From an uncultured bacterium (GTDB lineage Bacteria > Patescibacteriota > Saccharimonadia > Saccharimonadales > Saccharimonadaceae): a DNA stretch of 5,076 bases. Under the pieces are notes generated by a model, which did not search any database, was not told the origin of the DNA, and was given only the letters and a program-made list of their open reading frames with translations. The DNA lies in the NCBI GenBank assembly GCA_938036745.1, contig CALHWG010000061.1:1-5076 (forward strand), read 5' to 3'. Positions within the stretch are counted from its first letter, which is position 1; every line of letters begins with the position of its first letter. The position numbers and the translations under genes were made by a program. Of the stretch, positions 1 through 5,028 are shown piece after piece.

Positions 1-30
1 TTCACCAAACTCTTTATCGACTATAGACAT
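1..30 (-). CDS. 5' end of an unidentified gene (first 10 codons), probably leaderless
   Basis: Only the N-terminus MSIVDKEFGE is inside the window; the rest lies beyond base 1. The ATG at 30-28 is chosen because a near-consensus promoter (-35 TTGATA, -10 TATAAT) places the expected transcription start at about 30-32, essentially on the ATG. No Shine-Dalgarno precedes it. An in-frame ATG at 72-70 would add 14 mostly hydrophobic residues (MNLITLFKSAIIFF) and has only a weak GGA seven bases upstream. That start would put the promoter inside the coding region, so it is less likely. The -DKEFGE- start faintly recalls YgjP-like (DUF45) metallopeptidases, but ten residues cannot establish a family and no function is assigned. 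Confidence 0.5.
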   Translation of the reverse strand, partial: MSIVDKEFGE

Positions 31-37
31 AAAAAAT

Positions 38-66
38 ATTATAGCACTTTTAAAAAGAGTTATCAA
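38..66 (-). promoter_or_regulatory. Sigma70-type promoter with extended -10
   Basis: On the minus strand, TTGATA (66-61) is followed by exactly 17 bases and TATAAT (43-38). A TGC just upstream of the -10 gives an extended -10 element. The predicted transcription start is within one or two bases of the ATG at 30, so the transcript would be leaderless. The promoter lies after the tRNA terminator, so the partial gene has its own transcription start. Confidence 0.75.
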
Positions 67-94
67 ATTCATCCCTTATTCCAAATATAATAAA

Positions 95-117
95 ACAAAA
101 AACACCATTTCTGGTGT
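95..117 (-). terminator. Intrinsic terminator of the tRNA-Trp transcript
   Basis: Read on the minus strand, ACACCA (117-112) pairs with TGGTGT (107-102) around a GAAA tetraloop. The run TTTTTTG follows. The hairpin begins 14 bases after the encoded CCA end of the tRNA, as expected for a monocistronic tRNA. The plus strand has no U-tract at the corresponding side, so the terminator is directional. Confidence 0.85.
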
Positions 118-130
118 AAAAAGGCAAATT

Positions 131-206
131 TGGCACGGGCAGAGAGACTCGAACTCCCGACACCAGGTTTTGGAGACCTGTGCTCTACCAACTGAGCTAC
201 GCCCGT
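131..206 (-). tRNA. tRNA-Trp (anticodon CCA), CCA end encoded
   Basis: The minus strand folds into a complete cloverleaf of 76 bases. The acceptor stem ACGGGCG pairs with TGCCCGT, with one G-U at the base. The D arm is GCTC-AGTTGGTA-GAGC, the anticodon stem is CAGGT/ACCTG around loop CTCCAAA, and the T arm is GGGAG-TTCGAGT-CTCTC. The anticodon CCA lies at 173-171 and reads UGG. The A1-U72 pair and discriminator G73 agree with bacterial tRNA-Trp. The 3' CCA is genomically encoded (133-131). It delivers tryptophan to the ribosome. The CCA anticodon fits the TGG-only tryptophan use seen here. It has its own promoter and terminator. Confidence 0.97.
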
Positions 207-214
207 ATGAAACC

Positions 215-243
215 ATTTTAACATAAAAATTTCGAAAAGTGAA
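215..243 (-). promoter_or_regulatory. Probable promoter of tRNA-Trp (extended -10)
   Basis: On the minus strand TG-T-TAAAAT (223-215) forms an extended -10. TTCACT (243-238), four of six matches to TTGACA, sits 17 bases upstream. The start would fall about two bases before the mature tRNA 5' end at 206, leaving a very short RNase P leader. The TTTTCGAAA plus extended -10 block at 238-215 is closely matched upstream of the ABC operon. Confidence 0.6.
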
Positions 244-271
244 GAGTTTTTGAAAAATTTTCTACTGGGTA

Positions 272-300
272 TTGACAAAAAAGCTTTTTTATGATAGAAT
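272..300 (+). promoter_or_regulatory. Strong sigma70-type promoter of the 122-residue gene
   Basis: A perfect TTGACA (272-277), a 17-base spacer and TAGAAT (295-300) are present. A TG dinucleotide at 292-293 gives an extended -10 as well. The predicted start near 307 leaves a leader of about 92 bases before the ATG at 399. The quality of the elements suggests high expression. Confidence 0.85.
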
Positions 301-310
301 AATAACAAGT

Positions 311-344
311 TAAAAGCTTACTTTCAAAATTGAGCTTTTAGCTC
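311..344 (+). promoter_or_regulatory. Foldable leader element with two competing hairpins
   Basis: Within the leader of the 122-residue gene, TAAAAGCT (311-318) can pair with AGCTTTTA (333-340) around a 14-base loop. Alternatively GAGCT (332-336) can pair with AGCTC (340-344) around TTT. The two helices share bases 332-340 and exclude one another, as in attenuator or riboswitch expression platforms. No U-run follows the second hairpin, so transcriptional termination is not supported. The match to a known riboswitch class is nil by eye. Function is inferred and uncertain. Confidence 0.3.
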
Positions 345-398
345 GAATTTTAAGAAGTTAGTTGGCTTTTTGCAAATATTTTTTAAAGGAGACCGGAT

Positions 399-767
399 AT
401 GGTCAATGTTATTAAATGGGCTCAAACCCAAGAACAAGAAAGAATTGTTGCAATTCAAGATAAAAAGGCGATGCCAAAGACACCTCAATTCAAGGTTTTA
501 GAGAACCTTGAAAAAGCTTATCAGAAGAATGATGTTGAAAAATTGGTATTTTGGCTAGCTTACGCTAAGGTTTACGATTATGTCGTAATTGAAGGACACA
601 AGTTCTTCAAAAAAATTGAAGAAGAATGGCCTTCAGGTCACCATTACAAGCTCGCAAATGCGTTTCATTTTTTGAACGCAATTTATGCGCAAGGTTATAC
701 TGAGCGCAATAACAGTGCTCAAATGTATAATTATCCCGTGTTGCTTGCGGAATTCTCGCAAGTATAA
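399..767 (+). CDS. Unrecognised 122-residue protein, aromatic- and lysine-rich
   Basis: I do not recognise this protein. The ATG at 399 has AAGGAG at 386-391, seven bases upstream, and a strong promoter further up, so the gene is very likely real; it ends in TAA. The product looks soluble and mostly helical, with no signal peptide, long hydrophobic segment or cysteines. It alternates charged stretches (for example NLEKAYQKNDVEKL, residues 36-49) with aromatic ones (FWLAYAKVYDYVV, residues 51-63, and HHYKLANAFHFLNAIYAQGY, residues 81-100), and has three tryptophans (7, 52, 77). It is monocistronic, divergent from tRNA-Trp and convergent with the ABC genes, so neighbours give no functional clue. 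The long leader suggests post-transcriptional control. It may be a lineage-specific protein. Confidence 0.85.
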   Translation: MVNVIKWAQTQEQERIVAIQDKKAMPKTPQFKVLENLEKAYQKNDVEKLVFWLAYAKVYDYVVIEGHKFFKKIEEEWPSGHHYKLANAFHFLNAIYAQGYTERNNSAQMYNYPVLLAEFSQV

Positions 768-780
768 AGCCAACAAATTA

Positions 781-810
781 AGCCCGAAATAATCGGGCTT
801 TTTTCTTTTT
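781..810 (+). terminator. Intrinsic terminator between convergent genes
   Basis: AGCCCGA (781-787) pairs perfectly with TCGGGCT (793-799) around AATAA, followed by TTTTT-C-TTTTT. It lies 13 bases after the TAA of the 122-residue gene. On the minus strand the same hairpin follows the ABC operon stop (817) but is trailed only by TAATTTG, so it would be a weaker terminator in that direction. Confidence 0.93.
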
Positions 811-816
811 CAAATT

Positions 817-2601
817 TTATTCCGCGAATTGCGAATTGTAAAGTTTCGCATAGGAACCATTTTTCGAAAGTAATTCTTTGTGAGAGCCTTGCTCAACAAT
901 GTTTCCGTGCTCCAAAACTAGAATCAAATCAGCATTTCGAATCGTTGAAAGGCGGTGTGCAATCACAAAGCTTGTACGGCCATGTGTTAAATTATCCATC
1001 GCTGATTGGATAGCAGCCTCCGTTCGCGTATCAACAGAACTGGTTGCTTCATCAAGAATCAACATTGGTGAATCTGCCAAAATAGCCCGCGCAATTGTTA
1101 GAAGCTGTTTTTCGCCGGCTGAGATATTATCAATGTCTTCAGAAATTACCGTATCATAACCTTTTGGCAAGGTTCGAATAAAGTGGTCGGCATGAGCGGA
1201 TTTTGCGGCTTCAATAATTTCTTCGCGAGTGGCATCAGGTTTTCCATAAGCCAAGTTTTCAGCAATCGTGCCATTAAAAAGCCACGTATCCTGAAGAACC
1301 ATTCCAAAAAGTGAACGAACATCATGCCGCGACATTTTCGAAATGTCAATTCCGTCGATTGTGATTTTTCCACTATCAATATCATAAAATCGCATCAATA
1401 GATTCACAAGCGTAGTTTTTCCAGCTCCAGTTGGGCCAACAATCGCCACATTTGAGCGTGGCGCAATTTTTGTGCTAAAATTCGTAATAATTGGCTTATT
1501 TTTTGAATATGAGAAATTGACTTTCGAAAATTCTACAGATCCTTTAATTTCTTTCGGTAAAGTTTTTGAAATCTCAACAAAAGTCTCTTCTTCAGCACCA
1601 AGAAAGCCAAAAATTCGCTCGCAGGCTGCAACCGTTGTTTGAACACTTGTCATTGAATTCGCGATATTCGAAATTGGTTGCGTGAATCGGCTCATATATT
1701 GCATAAAAGCAGTAATCTCACCAATTGTCATCTGGCCACTTAATGCACGAACTCCGCCAACAACCACAACAGTTAAAGTTGAAAGATTATTAATGAAACC
1801 CATAATTGGGTAGAGAAGTCCACCAAAAAACTGAGACTTCCAAGATGAAATATACATTTTATTATTGATTTTTTCGAAATTTTCAACCGATGATTTTTCG
1901 CCATTATAAACCTTAATAACTTCGTGCGAAGAAAGCATTTCCTCAGTATGAGCAGTTAAACTCGATGTGAATTTTTGCAAATCCGTAAAATAAACTTGGC
2001 TAAACTTCGAAATAATCATAATAATTCCAACCGAAATTATTCCAGTTGCAAGAGCAATTAGGCTCATTTGCCAGCTAATCGAAATCATCATAACAGTCAC
2101 ACCAACAATTGTAATTATTGAATAAGAAAGCTGATTTAAGCTCTCGCTCAAACTGTTGCTGAGTGTCTCGATGTCGTTCGTAATAATTGAAACCATATCA
2201 CCAGTTTTGTGCTTATCAAAATATGAAAGAGGTAGTCGAGCGATTTTTTTTGAAGCTTCATCACGTAATTTAAAAACAATTTCTTGAACCATTTGACCCA
2301 TAATCCAGTTTTGCGCATAACCAAAAACTCCTGATCCAACATAGATAGCAATCAAAATAAAGCCAAGTTCGGTAATTTTCGAAAAATCAGGATTAAAATG
2401 AACAGTACCAGCGCGAATTTCAAAATTTTTAGTAATTAAATTAATCATCTCACCCACAATTTGTGGCCCAACAATCGCTGAAACCGAGCTCAAAATCACC
2501 ATAATCGCAAAAAACACAATCAGGAATTTAAACGGCGCAAAATATAGCAAGAGTCGCCAAATTGTTTTTAGCGAAAGTTTGTTTTTTTGATTTTTCGCCA
2601 T
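817..2601 (-). CDS. Heterodimeric ABC exporter half, catalytic subunit (TM288/LmrD/BmrD-like)
   Basis: This 594-residue half-transporter has an N-terminal six-helix exporter membrane domain (about residues 20-315) and a C-terminal nucleotide-binding domain (about 350-590). That is the usual length and order for type IV (MsbA-like) ABC exporters. Visible motifs are Walker A GPTGAGKTT (389-397), Q-loop Q437, signature ISAGE (493-497), Walker B LILD with catalytic E518, D-loop SSVD (521-524) and H-loop H549. The hydrolytic residues are intact, whereas the signature departs from LSGGQ. That is the pattern of the partner supplying the catalytic Walker site in heterodimeric exporters. The ATG at 2601 overlaps the upstream stop by one base, and its AAAGGAG lies inside the upstream gene's last codons. 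It should act in the cytoplasmic membrane with the upstream gene product. The substrate (drug, lipid or peptide) cannot be read from the sequence. Confidence 0.95.
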   Translation of the reverse strand: MAKNQKNKLSLKTIWRLLLYFAPFKFLIVFFAIMVILSSVSAIVGPQIVGEMINLITKNFEIRAGTVHFNPDFSKITELGFILIAIYVGSGVFGYAQNWIMGQMVQEIVFKLRDEASKKIARLPLSYFDKHKTGDMVSIITNDIETLSNSLSESLNQLSYSIITIVGVTVMMISISWQMSLIALATGIISVGIIMIISKFSQVYFTDLQKFTSSLTAHTEEMLSSHEVIKVYNGEKSSVENFEKINNKMYISSWKSQFFGGLLYPIMGFINNLSTLTVVVVGGVRALSGQMTIGEITAFMQYMSRFTQPISNIANSMTSVQTTVAACERIFGFLGAEEETFVEISKTLPKEIKGSVEFSKVNFSYSKNKPIITNFSTKIAPRSNVAIVGPTGAGKTTLVNLLMRFYDIDSGKITIDGIDISKMSRHDVRSLFGMVLQDTWLFNGTIAENLAYGKPDATREEIIEAAKSAHADHFIRTLPKGYDTVISEDIDNISAGEKQLLTIARAILADSPMLILDEATSSVDTRTEAAIQSAMDNLTHGRTSFVIAHRLSTIRNADLILVLEHGNIVEQGSHKELLSKNGSYAKLYNSQFAE

Positions 2602-4472
2602 TATTTTTCTCCTTTCTTAGATTTTTTCGCGACCACTTTTCTTAAACTTTTTTTAGCTATCTTTTTCGAAACTGAAACTGCTTTTTTAGTATTTTTTTGA
2701 TTTTTCGAAATAGTTTTTTGCTTTTCAAAATCCTTAATTTGCGTTTCAATTTCTTCATCAGAAAGCTGCGAAGATGCAATTTCGCGGTAAATTTCGTTAT
2801 TTTCAAGAAGTTCGCCATGTGTACCAATTCCAACAATCTTTCCACCGTCTAGAACGATAATTTTATCGGCTTGCATAATCGAAGTTACTCGTTGAGCGAC
2901 AATAAACTTGGTTTGCGATTTAGTTTTTATAGCAAGTTCGGCACGAAGCTTAGCGTCGGTTTTATAATCAAGCGCAGAAAAGCTATCATCGAAAATTAAA
3001 ATTGGAGCTTTTGAGGCGATTGCACGAGCAATTGAAAGTCGTTGTTTTTGACCACCAGAGAAATTTTTGCCACCTTGCGAAACTTTCTCGTTTAAATCTT
3101 CAGGCAATTTCTGCACAAAATCCCAAGCTTGAGCGATTTTTAGAGCTTCAATAATTTCTTCATCACTTAGGTTTTTCGAAAAACCATAATTAATATTTTC
3201 ACGGATATTCCCAGAAAAAAGGTTTGCTTTTTGTGGAACATAGCCAATCAAATCGTGAAGTTCGCTTTGCTTTAAGTCGCGAATATCCACTCCGCCTAGT
3301 TTAATTTCGCCTTTCGAAACATCATAAAATCGTGGAATTAATTTTGCAATAGTAGATTTTCCTGAACCAGTTCCACCAATTACAGCAATAGTTTCACCTT
3401 GCTTTACTGAAAAATTGATATTTTCAAGAACGGCTTCTTCAGAATCTGGATAGACAAAACTAACATTTTCGAAAGTTAAATCGAAAGTTTTTGGCAATTT
3501 TTGCGTTTTAGTTTTATCTTTCACTGAAATTTCTTCATCAAGAACTTCGCTCAAACGCTTGATTGCAACATTCATCCGTGGAACTAACATAAAAATCATC
3601 GAAAGCATAATGAAAGCAAAAGTAACTTGCGCAATATATTGAATAAGAGAAGCTACGTCGCCAATTGAAATTTCGCCAGATTTTACAAAATATGAACTAA
3701 TCCAAGCAATTGCTACAAGGCCAAGCCCAGAAACCATTGTCATATATGGCGAAAATAGCCCAAAAATTCTTTCAAAAAAGATATTCATTTTGAGCATTTC
3801 ATTATTGATTTCATCAAATTTTTCTTCTTCGACTTTTTCTTTTCTATAGGCTCGAATTACACGCAAACCAGTAATTGTTTGGCGAGTCTGCATATTTAAT
3901 TTATCTAGTTTAGTTTGAAAAATCTTTAGTTTTGGAACGGCAAAAATACCAATAATTGTAGTCAAGGCAATGATAGAGAGAATCGTCACAACCATAATCA
4001 AGCTCATCAAACCAGAAATAGCTAAAGTGTTAATAATCGCACCAATGCCAACAATTGGGGCATAAATTCCCATTCGCATATTCATTGTGAAAGTTTGTTG
4101 AAATTGCCGTACATCATTCGTAATTCGTGTTGTAAGACTCGAAACCGAGAATTTACCAAACTCGTTCATCGAAAAGTTTTCAATTTTTTCGAAAGTTGCA
4201 TGGCGAATATCTCGCACCATCGCCCCAGCTGAACGGCTCGCGAAGAAAAATTCCGCCAGCATTAAAAAGCCACTCAAAAGAGAAAAACCAATCATATGAA
4301 AGCCGTTCGAATAAATAGCTTCCATATTTTTCATGGCCACCCCTTCGGTAATAATTTTTGCGGTATATTGTGGCAAATCAAGATTAATTTTTGCCGAAAG
4401 AACCGTAAAAATAAGCATAAGAGCTAAACTTAGCCAATATTTTTTAGCAAATTTAAAAATAAATTTTAGCAT
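2601..4472 (-). CDS. Heterodimeric ABC exporter half with degenerate ATP site (TM287/LmrC/BmrC-like) and lysine-rich tail
   Basis: This 623-residue half-transporter has six predicted membrane helices (about residues 12-300) and a nucleotide-binding domain (about 330-570). Motifs are Walker A GGTGSGKST (366-374), Q-loop Q414, a canonical FSGGQ signature (471-475), Walker B LIFD at 492-495 followed by D496 where the catalytic Glu is expected, D-loop SALD (499-502) and Q527 where the H-loop His is expected. Asp and Gln at these positions mark the degenerate-site subunit of TM287/TM288-type heterodimers. Its good signature should complete the hydrolytic site of the partner encoded just downstream. 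The final 40 or so residues are an unusual lysine-rich, low-complexity extension absent from the partner. The ATG at 4472 is preceded by AAAGGA with a short three-base gap. The last codons double as the ribosome binding site of the next gene. This is the first gene of a two-gene operon. Confidence 0.95.
   Translation of the reverse strand: MLKFIFKFAKKYWLSLALMLIFTVLSAKINLDLPQYTAKIITEGVAMKNMEAIYSNGFHMIGFSLLSGFLMLAEFFFASRSAGAMVRDIRHATFEKIENFSMNEFGKFSVSSLTTRITNDVRQFQQTFTMNMRMGIYAPIVGIGAIINTLAISGLMSLIMVVTILSIIALTTIIGIFAVPKLKIFQTKLDKLNMQTRQTITGLRVIRAYRKEKVEEEKFDEINNEMLKMNIFFERIFGLFSPYMTMVSGLGLVAIAWISSYFVKSGEISIGDVASLIQYIAQVTFAFIMLSMIFMLVPRMNVAIKRLSEVLDEEISVKDKTKTQKLPKTFDLTFENVSFVYPDSEEAVLENINFSVKQGETIAVIGGTGSGKSTIAKLIPRFYDVSKGEIKLGGVDIRDLKQSELHDLIGYVPQKANLFSGNIRENINYGFSKNLSDEEIIEALKIAQAWDFVQKLPEDLNEKVSQGGKNFSGGQKQRLSIARAIASKAPILIFDDSFSALDYKTDAKLRAELAIKTKSQTKFIVAQRVTSIMQADKIIVLDGGKIVGIGTHGELLENNEIYREIASSQLSDEEIETQIKDFEKQKTISKNQKNTKKAVSVSKKIAKKSLRKVVAKKSKKGEK
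2609..2615 (-). promoter_or_regulatory. Ribosome binding site embedded in the upstream gene's 3' end
   Basis: AAAGGAG on the minus strand lies seven bases before the ATG at 2601 and encodes part of the terminal Lys-Gly-Glu of the upstream half-transporter. Stop and start overlap as TAATG. This fixes the start of the second gene and suggests translational coupling, which would favour equal amounts of the two subunits. Confidence 0.85.
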
Positions 4473-4517
4473 AATTCCTTTCGTTTTTATAGTTTATAGA
4501 TTTTAAGCGGTTCTAAT

Positions 4518-4526
4518 ATTTTAACA
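4518..4526 (-). promoter_or_regulatory. Possible extended -10 promoter of the ABC operon
   Basis: Minus-strand TG-T-TAAAAT forms an extended -10 about 45 bases before the ATG at 4472. No good -35 is present: TTTTAA, seventeen bases up, coincides with the U-tract of the preceding terminator. The same TTATGTTAAAAT preceded by TTTTCGAAA occurs in the tRNA-Trp promoter, which supports the call. TATAAA-like sequences nearer the gene are an alternative. Confidence 0.42.
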
Positions 4527-4536
4527 TAATTTTTCG

Positions 4537-4565
4537 AAAATTAAAAGAGCCGTGGGCGGCGGCTC
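4537..4565 (-). terminator. Intrinsic terminator after the small zinc-protein gene
   Basis: On the minus strand GAGCCG (4565-4560) pairs with CGGCTC (4552-4547) around CCGCCCA, then TTTTAATTTT follows. The stem is GC-rich but the U-tract is interrupted, so some read-through into the ABC operon is plausible. It lies about 95 bases after the TAG of the 46-codon gene. Confidence 0.72.
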
Positions 4566-4660
4566 AGATGTAAAAATGTATTTAAGGAGTGTATGAAGTT
4601 CTTTATATCGTTGGTTACCCAGCTTTCTCCTTTCTATTGACTCTGCAAAAAAGTTAAGAT

Positions 4661-4801
4661 CTAAATTTTAACTCTTCCAGTTTGACCGCAGGCATTGCAA
4701 GGGAAAGTTCCAGAACCTACAAACCCTGGCTGTTCATACCATCCAGTGCCTTTGCAGTTTGGGCACTCTTTGGTTTCTTCGTATGGTTTAGGGAAAACCA
4801 T
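4661..4801 (-). CDS. 46-residue CxxC-CxxC zinc-finger-like protein (DnaJ cysteine-rich type)
   Basis: The minus-strand ATG at 4801-4799 has AGGAG at 4812-4808, six bases upstream. The frame runs 46 codons to TAG (4663-4661). The product begins MVFPKPYEETKE, then has CPNCKGTG (residues 13-20) and, 18 residues after the second cysteine, CNACGQTG (35-42), ending RVKI. The four cysteines (13, 16, 35, 38) could bind one Zn(II). The CxxCxGxG pattern is that of the DnaJ/Hsp40 cysteine-rich domain and of stand-alone relatives such as Bacillus anti-TRAP; the second copy has Gln where the first Gly is expected. There is no J domain or membrane segment. The gene has its own promoter and terminator. By count it is about 44% G+C, which looks higher than its surroundings. 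Possible roles include protein-protein or RNA contacts; the actual function is unknown. Confidence 0.85.
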   Translation of the reverse strand: MVFPKPYEETKECPNCKGTGWYEQPGFVGSGTFPCNACGQTGRVKI

Positions 4802-4872
4802 ATTTTTCTCCTTTTACAAAGTTTCAAAGCTCATAGTCGTTTCCGCGACCCTTGGATTTAAGCTTCGAAAAA

Positions 4873-4901
4873 ATTATACTATATTTATATATTTTAGTCA
4901 A
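4873..4901 (-). promoter_or_regulatory. Near-consensus promoter of the 46-codon zinc-protein gene
   Basis: On the minus strand TTGACT (4901-4896), a 17-base spacer and TATAAT (4878-4873) make an almost perfect sigma70 promoter. The predicted start near 4866 gives a leader of about 65 bases. The leader could fold, with AAGCT (4865-4861) against AGCTT (4831-4827) and an inner GTCG/CGAC helix. It also holds a six-codon open frame (MSFETL, 4834-4814) ending just before the Shine-Dalgarno. Confidence 0.85.
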
Positions 4902-4926
4902 GCGTATTATTATTTCGAAAAGTATA

Positions 4927-4955
4927 TTGACTTTAGTTTTTATATACGATAATAT
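4927..4955 (+). promoter_or_regulatory. Near-consensus promoter of the right-edge gene
   Basis: TTGACT (4927-4932), a 17-base spacer and TAATAT (4950-4955) match sigma70 elements, with a predicted start near 4962. It is divergent from the zinc-protein promoter; the two -35 boxes are 25 bases apart with a TTTCGAAA palindrome (4913-4920) between them. That is a possible operator position, although this palindrome is common throughout the window. Confidence 0.78.
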
Positions 4956-5028
4956 TTATAATCGCGATACAGACAATTCACTAACCGCTGAATCAGGTAT
5001 AAATACTGCGAAGTTTAGGAGAAATATT

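Noticed and set aside
69..308. Minus-strand frame of 79 codons spanning the tRNA region
   Set aside because: It runs straight through tRNA-Trp and its promoter and terminator; the fragment GVAQLVEHRSPKPGVGSSSLSAR is the typical artefact of translating a tRNA gene.
899..1159. Plus-strand frame of 86 codons
   Set aside because: Antisense to the nucleotide-binding domain of the downstream ABC half; no ribosome binding site and no recognisable product.
817..4472. UGA recoding (Gly or Trp) as in some reduced genomes
   Set aside because: Both long genes are uninterrupted in the standard code with abundant GGN glycine and TGG tryptophan codons, and the tRNA-Trp anticodon is CCA.
4593..4640. Plus-strand 15-codon frame MKFFISLVTQLSPFY after AAGGAG
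   Set aside because: The Shine-Dalgarno gap is only three bases, no promoter is visible upstream, and it lies opposite the zinc gene's 3' UTR; the AAGGAG is better seen as one arm of an inverted repeat.
131..4801. Functional tRNA-Trp/anti-TRAP style link between the tRNA and the small zinc protein
   Set aside because: They are about 4.5 kb apart in separate transcription units, no trp genes or TRAP-like repeats are visible, and the cysteine spacing (18 residues) differs from anti-TRAP.
4695..4952. Plus-strand frame of 85 codons
   Set aside because: Antisense to the 46-codon zinc-protein gene and its promoter; it has no Shine-Dalgarno, and the minus strand has clear motifs and signals.
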